From Xiphias gladius (taxonomy: Eukaryota > Chordata > Actinopteri > Istiophoriformes > Xiphiidae): a stretch of DNA of 64,000 nt. Every line of letters begins with the position of its first letter. The stretch's first letter is position 1. Both the position numbers and the translations under genes were made by a program. Positions 12,561 to 24,742 of this stretch are shown here, piece by piece. The notes under the pieces were generated by a model. That model had not been told where the DNA came from. It searched no databases and saw nothing but the letters and a program-made list of their open reading frames with translations. The stretch spans positions 6,627,001 through 6,691,000 of the forward strand of contig NC_053406.1 of NCBI RefSeq assembly GCF_016859285.1. Reading direction: 5' to 3'.

Positions 12561-12924
12561 AAGTAAAAGTTGACAGCAACACAGTTTTATTGTTTTCTAA
12601 CTAATCTTAAAAAATAACTAAATAAATGTTTAGAAACTGTGTTTGTTTAATGACATCTTGGTTTTTGGTACTTTGATTTTAAATTATTTAACAGCTGCCC
12701 TACTGTACTTGCCCCCAAGAAAATCATAATCATTGGTCCATTTCTAGAGGATTAACTGAATTTAACAGCTGTATATATCTGGTCAGCTATGTAACTTCTG
12801 TTTCATTTAAAATATTACAATCAATATGGTATAAATTCATCGAGAACAAAAGGGAAAACAAAGTCAGTTAATTGTACTATCCCACTAAAATCGATCTCTT
12901 TGCAATTTAATTCGCAGCAGACTT
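12561..12924. other. 3' flank of complete TCAF gene
   Basis: Probable 3' UTR and downstream region. On the minus strand an AATAAA occurs at 12586-12591, about 335 bp past the stop codon, a plausible poly(A) signal. No other feature was seen. Confidence 0.4.
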
Positions 12925-15900
12925 TCAGTCATACTGGACCATGGGGTGGTCCTTCCAGGGAGGCAGGCTGGAGAGTTTCTCTTCAGTGGCTGTTTCAATG
13001 GGCCAGCCCCAGGACTTGAAGAATCCACACAGGTTCATCCCTACAGTCTGGGAGAACTTATTGGCATACAGGTTCATCTTTTCCATGTTGTCTCTGGGAA
13101 AGTTGCTCATCTCATGGTAGGCAGCAAACACCTTCTTAAAGGCATCCCAGCCAAACTTCTCCTGGAGCTACGTGGTACGGAGAAAATGGTAGAAGGAAAT
13201 GGTAAAAAAAATAAATAATAAATAAAAAAATAAAGAGGAGTGTTTTCTCACCATTTTTTTTCCAAAATTTTTGTTGTCTGGTGTGTAATGAGCAATAAAG
13301 CTTCACTGGGTCGAATTGAGTTAGAGACTTTCAGTCTTATTTGCCTTTGGGGGGGTGTGATTTTGTCTAAAAGGTGACTCCAGTTTGACCCAAGCGTAAT
13401 GCGTCTACAGGGTGTAATATAGAGTAATTCTCTCTTACCTGCATATATGTCTCCAGGGCCACCCACATTGACCAGTTGCTGAGTTTCTTGCCCCCCTTAG
13501 CATACTCCTCTGCTCGTTTTTTTCGACTTTCTAAAGTCATAGCTGGGTGAGCCTGCATTGAACAAGACGATTTGGAAAATATATAATCCCAATGAAAAGC
13601 TAAATACTTCTCTCAAGAAAGAATAAAAAAAGAGTTGTTGTCTTCTATGACGTCAATTGATATAAAAATGTGTCATAATACACCTTAAGACTTGGCTTTT
13701 CTAGCCACTCCTCTAAAAAAAACAAAACTGATTTACTCCACCTGTGCCCTGTTGATCCCGAGCACCTCCTCATGCACATACACTGACCACAGGTTGCATG
13801 TGCACTCTGTGGTGTGTGGTGGGAACTCCCAGCAGCTTCTCTGCTGGTTGTGTCCCAGTTCATGAATGGGGCCCCACAGGCCTGTACTCCTAGCACTGTC
13901 AATGCTGACTAGATCAGCCGATGTCGACTTGTGTGTCATGATAGGATAACCTGCATGCATCCAACCTGAGCACAGGAAAATCAGTTTTATAGCAGTGCTC
14001 TTTAGGGTTTCATAGCTATTATAGAGAAACACTGTAGGACTTCACAGTGTAATGCAAGTGCATGCATTCAGAGCAAAATACACATGTCTATGACACATAT
14101 TAGCATGTGCCCTTACAAAACACCTTAAACAATTTAAAAAAACCCTAGAAAAAATTGACTGATGCCCCTGAGAGTTCTGCTCATTTATTCTCAGTATATT
14201 GTATATAGCATGCACAACATTCTAAACGCAGCGGTTAGAACCGAGCGGTGCCCCCTTTTGTGTGGAGTTAACATGGAAATGCAGGATGGGTGAATTGGTG
14301 AACTCTAAATTGCCTGGAGATGTGAATGTGAGTGTGATTGGTTGTCTATATGTGTTAGCTCTGTGATAGACTGGCAACCTGTCCATGCCCCTCACCCAGC
14401 ATGAGTTGTGACAGGCTCCACCTCCCAGGGATTCTCAACAAAATAAGCAAATAAGAAACAGGCATTTACAGTATCAAACCCAAATACACTGATCAGCCAC
14501 AACATTAAAACCAGTTACTGGTTTTAATGTTTTGGCCGAATGGTGCTTTATTGGCATTAACATTTCAAAAACGCTGTTGAAAAAATTAAATCTATCCAAA
14601 AAAAGAACAATAAATAAACACCAAGATCGATACACATGTATGTATTAATTATACATTTACACTCTATTGTATGCATGTGTGTGTTCAGGTCATTCACTGT
14701 CCCTCAGGTTTTGGCATGTTGATATATATAGGGTAGCAAGATATGCCCTGTCTAATTCTCCTAGGAGGATTTTTATTTTGAGATGTCATTTAGCTCACTG
14801 AAATTTGGAATTATAGAATTTAATTGATTAAAGTACATGTTCCTTATTTCATTGAACGATTTACATTTTAGGAGGAAGTGCATCTCTGTCTCAACCTCAC
14901 CTTTTGCACAGTTACCACATGTTCAGTTTTCTTTCGCCATGATTTTTTTGGCTGAATTTCTATGTGTAATATATTACACATAAAATTCAGCCAAAACATT
15001 GAAACCCATAACTGGTTTTAACGTCGTGGCTCATCAGTGTATACATACCATGGGAAATCTGCACATCTGCTACAATGCGTTCTTTGCGGGGAAATTTGGG
15101 TGGTATGACTGCCAGGTCAGCAATGCCCCTCATGATGGCATCCCAGTGCGCAGCTAACTCGTCAGGGCGCTCCAGGTCTCGCACAAAATCTGATGGTACA
15201 GTGAGGATGATGTTGTCAAACTCCAACTCTGCCCAGGGTGAGGGAGCAGTGCGTAGTAAGGACCAGTCAGCTGCTTTTGTCACGTCTGAAGAAAACAAAG
15301 GGATGGGAATATTCAAAATTGAGCTTTGAATTATCACATTATTATTATGTAAATGCCCCATGCTAGGAAGAGTACAAACCTGTCTTGTCAAGAACTAAAT
15401 GTCAAAGAAAACATCTGTACAATGACTGTGTTTTTTGAATAGCTAGACTGCTGAAAAACGTACTAAGTACTAGGTCCATACAAATGTAAATCTACTGTTT
15501 GCTGGGTCTTTGTGTGAGGTATCAGTTCATTAGATTTAAATGGACATCTGCTCAACTGAAATTATTAAATTTGAATTATCCCAGCACACAAGTGATGTTT
15601 GATAAGAACTAATGAGATATAATGCATTAGATTTTAAACAAGATGTTCTTGCTATATATTTCCCTGAATCCCAAAACAACCCTACTTATCTCATACTATA
15701 TTGGCCAAAAATCCCCAAACATCTTCCTTTAATCCCATGGGGACACACAAACACACATCAGCAAACACATACCACAGTTCCACCCACCGCACACTTACCA
15801 GATTTATAATATGGTGCAGGTACAGCAATCTGCACTACGACCTCTGCCTCCCCCACTTGTGTTTTGGGTGGGGCCACCAGGTAGATGAGTCCCCCCCAGA

Positions 15901-18900
15901 GGTTCCACACCTGCATCATCTCTGAGGTTATGGGAAATTGTTCATGAACACACGGTGCTCTTTTTAACTCTGCAGCATTGAGTTTGTCTGTTTGACAGCC
16001 TATCTGGATCTGAGGAAGACATGGAATTTGTGTTAATCCCCTGGGCTGTGGTCAAATAGTCTTTTTTGTTCAAGAAACTTCCTAACTGACTGTAATGACC
16101 CGGAAGTATCTAAGTGGCAGCCATGTTAAGAGCTGGTTGAATTCCCTAAATGTTAAGGAAAGGAGCTTCAGTGCTTCCTTTCTTATCAAAAGGAGAGGAG
16201 ATAATGCCGTCCCACAATTCCTTGCGGCAGCAACATTTAAAGAGACCCATGTCAATGACATCTGCTGTCCTATAACTACTTAGCCTACTGTAAGTGCAGT
16301 TGGAGTCTCTTAGTGCCACGGTTGTCTTTTCCTAAGTCCTTATGAATTCTCCTTCACACCTTTTCTTGATCTCATGACGTCTCCCATCAAGGTCAAGGGA
16401 AAGTGGTTAGGAATGGAGACAGGATGTAATTTTTTGACCACAGCCACGGACAATGGAGTAGTAACAGTTGTCATGACTCCTGCCCCTGTTCTGTTGATAT
16501 TGGCCACTCTGCCCCTGTCTGCTGCCATGTTTCTATCAAGCCAGCAGATGTCCCCAGACTTTCCCTCCTGTCCCAGTCACCTGACTCCCTCCACCAACTT
16601 TCGCACCTGGTCATCATTCCCAATCACCAGACCTGCTTCTCCCACCTACACACCTGTTCCCATTTTCCCTCATCAGCTCCCCTGCGTATATACTAGTTAA
16701 CTGCCTTTGTGTCTTGTCAGATCTTCTGCCTTTGTTTTGCTCATGTTCCTGTTGGTTTCCTAGTGTACCTGCTACCTGTGTTTATTTCCCTGTTGTCTGC
16801 ACCTGGATTCCTGTCTGCTATCTTGTCCACTGGTCTGACTGTAAGCCCGTTTTCACTTAGTAAAAGTTACTTCAATCATCCAGCCTGCCTCTGTAAGTCT
16901 GAATTTGGGTCCTTTCTTGTGTTCTTGGCTTCAGCCTTGACAACTATATTCTTTGATATGTGGTTGCTAATAGCTATTACCAGTCCTACTGCATAGGAAG
17001 CACACAGCTACTTAATGGGATATGTATTACTGATTTTTGCTCTTTTTGTTTGTTTGTAAAAATCTAAAACCCTTAACTTCATGTTCAGCCTTCTACCTAC
17101 TTTTATCAACTGTATCACACTTGAACTCAATAACCCTAATATTTTATTTGATTTTTGGATTGTACCTTCCATCCATTGTTGATGATCTCTGCTGGTATGG
17201 CCATGTAGGTCTTCATCCCAGGAGAAAGGTAGAGACCTGTACTGATCAACTCCTCCCCTCCTAAGAGAGAGAGACACACACACACACACAGCAGCTTTAC
17301 ATCCCTACAAGACATATTTCACCTTTCTCCTTAAGAGTGAGGTGTGTACATACAGTATTATATACAAGTTGAACTCATAGCAAGTTCATATATTTGTTCA
17401 AAACAAGGTCTGACCTGCTGTGTTAACATTGATCTTGATTCTGTGATTGTAGACAACTGGCATCAAGGGGTTATCCCTGATGAGGTAGGGCAAGAGGGCA
17501 TCAGGATCTGGGCAAACCTTATATAACTCAGACCCCACACTGAGGAGTAGATGGTCTTTGGGACTCTTCACAGGACAGCTGTCACACACCTTTTTTAAAA
17601 AAAAAAAAAAAAAAAAAAATTAATGATGAATATTATAAAAGATGTTCTAACACATCTGACTCGCTGATAGCTGCAGTATAATGATATACGACATCTAGGA
17701 TCTACAGTGTAATGCTTTGGCACAGCTGATTATCACAAGAAAACATCAGCCAAAAAAAAGCTTTGTGCTGCTCTATTGGAATATTTTATAAAGAGTTCAT
17801 TTTTATTTTGTACACACACCTGTGGCATGCCCGACCTCATTAAGATGTCAGCGAGGGTGGACACAACCTGTTTATAGGAGAAGCAGTCATGAGCCTTCAT
17901 GTTCAAGTAGGAGCAGCAGTCCCTGCCCAGCTTTTTAAGACATTCCTCCTCGTGCTTCGTAAGTTCTTCACCCACGGTTACATGGCCAGCAAAGCGGCGT
18001 AGAAGGTGGCGGAAGTGGTAGGTGTCTTTAATGGCCTGGCTGGGTACAGGGGCCTTGTATAAACCCCCTGTGATTGTTGATCCCAACAGGCTCAAGCCCA
18101 TTTGGTTCAAGATCTTGTTCCCTGAAAGACATTGGAGCAAACCTGACTTGAACTACTGTGTTAGAGTATATTGTTGAAACTATTTTGGTTAGGGTTGGAT
18201 TGATATGAGTTATAAAAACACTAGTACCAATATTTTTGGTTTGAAGCCCAAGATAACCCAAATCTGTTTCTGATATTCAGCAGCTTTTAGATTTAAGTTT
18301 CTGCCGGTCTGTTACAAATACAAAGCCGTAGCCTACTAATAAGAATTAAATGTTCTTTGGCAACATCACAACACCTCTTCTGCCTCTGAATATTTTATTG
18401 TATCTGCAAGTCTTGTCATTCTCCACTTGTCCTCATGATGTCCTCAGTGTCTGTCTGACTTCCTCACCAGCTGAAGTTCATATGATTAATTACACTCCCT
18501 AGCGTAACTGCTGTACATGTACAGTACCTTACCACAAATCACTATCTGCCTATTTACTGTATACTTTCCATATCCATGTCTTATCTGTCAGTATTTCTTT
18601 CTGTCAGTTGTCAGCCACAATGTTTTATTTTCAGTTTAGCTATGCATCTTTAAGTCTGCTTTTGTAATTCTACATCAGCTCTGCCCATAGAAAAAGTTCT
18701 GGCCTAAGTGACATCAACCGATCCCATCTAACCTGATGTGGTAGAGGTGACTGCAGGCCATTTTTTTAGAATGACTTTGTAGCAACTGAGGTAAAGTTTG
18801 TGAGAAAAGTGATTACCTTTGCAAAGAAAACATGAAAACATTCTACTTAAGGTAAAACTTTTTTACATATCCTGTTTTTGATCATTTACCACCATTGTCC

Positions 18901-21900
18901 ATTTTTGCGAGGGGGGGGGGCATCTTGGCCGCTGCCTGTTTTTCTGGTTGGTAGTCTTTTCTGCAACTATGTTGAACCAACACTTTGAAGCTTTTCCCTG
19001 GCTCTGTTCTGCAGCAATTCAGCCCCCCTTGCATTGTTGTGAGGATCCTTTCTCTCTACCCAGATGTTCTCTGAACCCACCGTTTCTTCAAGTTCAGTTT
19101 ACACTGGTTTCTTGGTGGGTCTGCTGCTGTCGGCTATTGGCTTGTCATTTTCAAGGGTTTAGCCTCTTCTCAAATGTATTCTGCTTCCATTCAACTGCCA
19201 CTGTCGCATGAAATTATCCAGCCATCAACTGCTCCAGCGGCCCTACCTTTGGCCCCTCCTTCTACAGCCACTGAACCACCAACTCAGCTGATGCACTCTT
19301 TACAGTGCCAACATCAGATTAAGGGAGGCTGTGTCTGACAATTTCTGTAACTTTCCAACAGGGTTTGAACTTCTCTCACAAGCTCTCTTTTTCATGTTAC
19401 AACAGTTTGTGACACTTCGTGCAACAGTATGAATGCCTTCAGGAGAGACTGTCTGTCTGAAAATGCGCACATTGTTCCCATATTTAAATGATATCATGCA
19501 CCCCCTCTTTATCACGACTGGCCCTGCCTTCAAATGTGGGTGTTCAGATCAGATATAACATAATGTACAAGCATCATGTTCGAGCATAACCTGACCCTTA
19601 GTTAGGAAGCCTGCCAGCCCTGCAGGACCCCGAGACAGCAGACTCTCCTGTATCTGTCTCTAGTCCCCCTGTTGATTCTACCTGCCCTCCTGTCTGTCTC
19701 TGCAGTAATTCAGTCCCTTGGATTCTTGAAGGCACATGTCCCTGTTTTTCTAAGGCAGTCCAGCAGCTCAGTCTCCCTAATCACCTGCAGGCAAATTTTT
19801 CTTTTTTTAGTTTGCCGGTACCTGATTTCCCTGTGCTTCATTTGTATGTACAGTACCTCTATGGAGTATTTTTTTTTGGAGCCTGGCCAATCCTGTTTTC
19901 TGAGAATTCCTGAGCTACATTGACCTATTCGCTGGGGTATGTTTGTCCCGAGCAATATCTGTCTGATGCTAAGCCTATTTTTTTTTCTTAGATCTCTGCT
20001 GTTGCAAATTTACAATTTTTTTTTTTTTTAGAATTACTCATCTATATTTTAAACCCCATACCCTTCCTCCACCCTTGTTCCTGTGCACTATCCTCGACTC
20101 CATATTGTGTTTAGGACTTCAATTGGGTCTCTCACTTAGCTATGTGGAATTCAATGTATGGGGATGTATTTGTAATAGTCTCGATTTGTGTCTTATATAA
20201 GTCATCACTTAGTACATTATCACACCACCTTGTGCATTTAGAGAGGAGTATGTGGAATATGCTTAGAATGCATCATGTTATATTATAATGAACTGGGCAG
20301 GTAATGCATCATCATACCTGAGAAATCTGTCATTGGGTTTTGCCCACCATGTGTCTGTGCCCAGTACCAGGCATGCCCACCAATCAGCAGGCCTCCTCCC
20401 GCTGCTACAAAGTCTTGGATTTCCTCCACATGGTCACCGCTGTATGCTGTACACACAAATACACTCAGGTCTTTTCTGAAGTCTGTCTTCTCACACTTGA
20501 ACCCTGACTTGCTGAGAACTTTGAGGGCGTGATCAGGAACTACCCCAACTACCCCCTGCCGGCCTTCATCCAACCAGTGAATGACATTGTTCCAAAATGG
20601 AGCCAGTGTCTGTAACGAATGGAAAAATGGAATGGAAAAACAGACAGTAGTTAATCATGTAAAACAATTTGGCAAATCATCACACTATTTTATTACACTA
20701 CATTATTTACACACTCTTGACAGCCAACCTATGGAGTTCAGATGTTTATATGTTACAAAATAAATATGGAAAGTAATCATATCTGCTGTCTAAATGAGAT
20801 CATACTTGCTATAAATCATCATTTCATACCTAGACTATATGACCTAATTCTCATTATGTGCTCAAATTAACTTGTGAAGGCAGAAATTCTAAGACCAATC
20901 ATTAATGTAGACCTCTACCTCGCGTCCAAGAAGTCCTTCATGAGTCACCACAATGACCCGTCCCTGCCCATAGTAGGTTCCTGCAAGGAACACCCGTCCA
21001 TCTTCTGTGGTCCCAATGGGAAAGGCTAGCGGGCCGTGGACCAGAGCCTCAGAAGCCAATAAATTACCCTGGAGGTCAAACTCTGAAACCCCCTGGAGTA
21101 AGAACTCCAAGTCATCCTCAAAATCCTTACCAATTCTGTATTTGAAAGGAGGAAGAGTAGAGGGAAAGAGAGATGCCAAGAATGAGATATACAGTGTATT
21201 AAGCGTATTATAGAATTATAGTAATAAATAAATTAGTCACAATTTTTAGTCTTTTTTTAAATTCTCAATTACAATTTTTAAGGGGCCGGTTTTGCTTCAG
21301 TATGATGGAGTCTAATAAAAAGATGTAAGTACATGCATATGTTAACTGACAAAAAATTCTTCAAATTATTTTTTTTAGATGGTGACATGCACTAAAAGCT
21401 TGAATCTAACTGAGAAAAGTGCAGTTATATGGTTTGCATCTTCACAAACAATTGTTCTGAAAAACAGCCATAATATAGAGTTATGTTATTTTAATAGTAA
21501 TTAAAATATAATTTATCATTAACAGTTTATTATTAATATAATTTCTTACATTTAATAAACAATACATTCTCTGAATAATTGAATCAAATGGCTTCAGTGA
21601 TAAAATGAAAATTTTAGTATTAATATGTCATATACAGGATGGCCAAATGTGTGGAAAGGTTTTCATATTAAAGTTGCCACTGAGCGAAGTGGAACCTTTC
21701 TAGATGTGCAATAAAAGAGAAGTATAGTATACACTCACACTACAGCCATCCAGGAGGATGGGATCTGAGGATACACAGGCAGGCACTCGGCCTCACCCTG
21801 ATGCTCAGAGAAGTAGATCCCTGCCACACCAGACACCTTATTCCCTTCAAACTGAAGCAGCGTGTTCTCTTTAGGGTGATGTGCAGCCCAGCTCCATGCC

Positions 21901-22385
21901 TGACCTGCTATTAACACTCCTCCTCCAGCTTTCAGAAATGCCACCAGGTCCTTTGGGTCTGCACCTACGCTGTAGGCATCTGTCACATACACACCGACCC
22001 CCAGACTGTCACCAAAGGCCTCCACAACATTGGCTTGGAAGCTGGATTTGCTGAGGTTATCAACAACTGCCTTGACGTTCTTGTGGACCCCCACAGACAG
22101 GTTGTCAGATCCATCTCCTCTCAGCCAGGTCAGAGCGTTCTCTACCAGAGCAGGGAAGGCGGTGAGGTAGCCCTCATGACCCAGGACCACAATCCTTCCA
22201 CGGCCATACAGAGAGGCAGCCATCAGGACTTGGCCTTGGCTATTCATTGCTAAAGGAAAGGCATGGTCTCCAGTCAGCACCAGGTTGCTGGGAACACAGG
22301 AGCCGCGGAGGTCCAGCTCTTTCATGCCTCTCATCAGCGACATGTAGGTCCCTTCATGGTGGTGTTGGATGGGCTGGTTGGACAT
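12925..22385 (-). CDS. tcaf: TRPM8 channel-associated factor (TCAF/FAM115), complete copy 2
   Basis: Eleven coding exons on the minus strand: 21739-22385, 20919-21135, 20318-20609, 17820-18121, 17415-17589, 17166-17260, 15799-16009, 15049-15285, 13742-13965, 13439-13552, 12925-13167. They total 2,757 bases (918 aa), close to the roughly 920 aa of mammalian TCAF1. The N-terminal half is the TCAF region with two glycine-rich AGGGVLIAG-like blocks. The C-terminal half is the peptidase M60-like part, with HELGH at residues 760-764 in [12 protein letters not shown], the zinc-metalloprotease signature of that family. Whether TCAF proteins cleave anything is not established. In mammals they bind TRPM8 and promote its surface expression or gating. 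The start is supported by an aligned ATG in copy 1 and a conserved 5' UTR intron. Exon 5's acceptor follows a long T tract and then AAAAAAG, which is weak; exon 8's donor lies beside a transposon end. Paralogue assignment (1 or 2) cannot be made. Confidence 0.95.
14487..15043. mobile_element. Terminal-inverted-repeat DNA element carrying a LINE tail
   Basis: The left end reads cactgatcagccacaacatt and the right end, inverted, cactgatgagccacgacgtt, both next to TA. The left arm is itself followed by an inverted copy (ggttttaatgttttggcc). Between the arms, about 14600-14940 on the minus strand, lies a LINE C-terminal piece reading [19 protein letters not shown], the Cys/His motif found at the end of some fish LINE polyproteins. 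The element sits in intron 8 of TCAF, with its right end about 10 bp from the exon 8 donor. Confidence 0.6.
14948..14995. repeat. Near-perfect palindrome (hairpin)
   Basis: The arms 'tttggctgaatttctatgtg' and its near reverse complement 'cacataaaattcagccaaa' flank a taatatatta centre, about 23 bp per arm with one mismatch. It lies between the LINE piece and the right arm of the element at 14487-15043. Confidence 0.8.
16470..16955. mobile_element. Solo-LTR-like repeat in TCAF intron
   Basis: A diverged relative of the repeat at 7342-7837: pyrimidine rich, starting TGTCATGACTCC and ending AGCCTTGACA, with shared words such as 'cacacctgttccca' and 'aatttgggtcct'. No flanking target duplication was recognised. 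It lies in intron 6 of TCAF. Confidence 0.4.
17597..17620 (-). repeat. Homopolymer T tract before TCAF exon 5
   Basis: About 23 A on the plus strand. On the gene strand this is a T run followed by AAAAAAG and exon 5 at 17589, so it takes the place of the polypyrimidine tract. Confidence 0.85.
18122..20317. other. Large TCAF intron 3, no other gene seen
   Basis: This 2.2-kb intron has several unremarkable open frames and a loosely repeated motif, 'ctgcagcaattcagccccc' near 19010 and 'ctgcagtaattcagtccctt' near 19703. I could not classify the repeat. No extra exon with TCAF similarity was found. Confidence 0.5.
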
Positions 22386-24742
22386 GCTGAGAATGATTGA
22401 TGTTCTGAAGATTGATGAAGACAGTGGAGGGCAGGAAGGCAGAAAATGGTGTTGACTCAGATGTAAGTTGTTTAGGTTAAACAGTTACACATAGATGTCT
22501 GTCATTTCAGTCAGGCTGTCCTATGGAAAAAGGAGAGAAAGAAAAAACAAGTACCACGGATGGCTTATACATTACACTTATGAAAATCAAGTTAAAACAA
22601 GAAAATGTCAATCACCAACTGGATCCGGGACAAAAAGATTATCAGCAACTCTCCACATGATTTCAACAAGACCCCAAACTTTGCAGTATTTACTACAACC
22701 AAAGAATACCTAAAAGCAGTGAATATTATTTACCTGAAAGTGAAGTTGTCTTTATGCTTGTATTATTAGAATTAGTTTTCCAGACAGGCACTCCACCAAG
22801 AACATTAGGACAGGACAGATGAGAGAATATAAATGAGAGCAGGAACAAGAGTAAGTATTTAAGAGAAATAACAAAAAGAGGAGGGACAACAGGCCAATAA
22901 TGGCAGCCGAGATCAAACATCAATGCATAGTTTGAATGCCAACACCCCTCTGTCAGCATTCTCAGTGTTTGAATATTTCACTATTTACACATGCAGTATT
23001 GGATGGAGGTACACCCTGGCTGAGAGAGTATAGGGAAGCTGCTTTTCCTATTGGTGTAAGTCAACATTTTGGCTGTAAATAAATAATAAACCAATCAGCA
23101 CATCTGTGTTTTTGTTTCTTAAAGAAACTTGTGTTGACTATTTTACAGAAGTCTTAGAGAATCTGTGTTTTCAGTCTGTATTTTAGTCTGGTTTGGAAAG
23201 TTTAACTTGGGTGACAAGTGTTTGGGTATTAGTTGTAAGTCAGAGGGAAAGAAAACATAAATTACACGAAAATGTGACAAAAACAGCATCTTTACGGTAA
23301 AACAAATAATGAGATCTGTCAAAAAAATGATCACTGCCAGCAGAGGAGTGTATCCCAAATGTGCATTTCTGTCAGTGTATGATGACATATACATTTTAAT
23401 CTGGCTACATCAAAGAGAACCTACAAATTATCAGATGAGTCGTACCATATGCTGAAGAAAAAAGCTGACTTGACCTATAAGTCAGAATTAATTGGCAGCA
23501 ATTTTGATAATCAGTTAACTGTTTCAAAGCTTTTGTATATTGCATGTCATTTTTATCTGAATATATTTGTTTTGGACAGTAGGTCGGACAAATCAACACA
23601 TTTAAAAAAGTCGCCTTGGGCTCTCAGAACTTGTAATGTGCACTTTTCACTTTTTTCTTTAACAGTGAATTATTAATCAATAAATGTGATCCCCCGTGTC
23701 TGTTTGTCTGTTTGTGTGCTTGTTTGTTTATTTGTCACTAGAATTACTCAAAAACTACCGGACCGCTCTGCATCGAAACAGAGCAGATCTGGATCATTAA
23801 CTATGAATTTGAATTTTTTCCTCTGAAGTCTGGTGTATGCTGTTTGACACTGGCCTTGGCAGAGGTCTGCGCTCTACTGAACACATTTTCTGGTTTAAAA
23901 AGTGAATCTATTAGTCAACAATGATGTAACCTCAAACGCTACAGCCATATAGTTCAAGTGTATCATATTCTACTGTTATAAACGATGATGGTGAAAATAG
24001 AAAAAAACATGGGAAAAAACATTTAATTTTTATATATTTTAACAGTATAGTAAAAGGGAAAGATAACAAATAGGTAATTTCCTCCTTATTCAACGAAGCA
24101 GATGCACAGAGAAGCATTTAGCCCAAACCAGGTAAGGACATAGCTGCGAAATGTATCATCTTGTCCTGTTTCCCCTAGTGCCTCGATCTTACTTTTCCTC
24201 TTTGGCTCTTTTTTTGCCTGACTGGGTGAGGCAGGACATACGTAGGTGTTTCACCCACTTACAGTTCTGTGGTCCGTTCAAAACCGAAACCATTTAAATG
24301 TACATGAAATAACGTCTTACTACCAAAAACTCATTGAATAAAAACAACTACTTTACCAGGTGGACGTCCGTTGAATTAGACGAATCCAGAAATCGAAAGT
24401 TGTAACACTGAGCTGGGTTCCCTTACATATGGACTCCTGGATAAGTGGGAGCGGAACCTTCAAGCGGAGCAGGTTGCTCGACGAACGTATTTTTCAAATG
24501 GACCGCGGGTACAGCGCAAAACCAAGTCCCCGCTAGTTTATTTTAGTGCTCTTGAACAACCAACTCAGATACAAAGAAGCTGAGGACAAAGTAGTAACTT
24601 ATTTATAACACACGCAGACACTGACGTGTGAAGACTGTTCTACTTTTTATGTCCCGGTTCATTGGTTTATGAAACGAGTCGTTCACAAGCACACCGCTGG
24701 GCTGAAAGCAGAGTTGTCTCGCTGCGGTTGCTCACTGCTCAG
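22386..24742. other. Divergent intergenic region TCAF copy 2 / PNKP
   Basis: The left part holds the TCAF 5' UTR, its intron and a non-coding first exon (from 22734 to about 22830). Near 23690-23890 is a dispersed repeat ending 'ggcagaggtctgcgctct', a motif I recognise from many fish genomes. The last 350 bp before PNKP are less AT rich and presumably contain its promoter. No gene was found. Confidence 0.55.

Noticed and set aside
16374-16996. Ser/Pro-rich frames in TCAF intron 6
   Set aside because: They lie in the LTR-like repeat and show no coding features.
17008-17289. (CA)n-linked open frame at TCAF exon 6
   Set aside because: It contains TCAF exon 6 (17166-17260) in another frame plus microsatellite; not a separate gene.
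24662-24742. Upstream in-frame ATG as PNKP start
   Set aside because: The extra 27 residues are not like any PNKP N-terminus I know; the ATG at 24743 gives the expected FHA start. Not strictly excluded.
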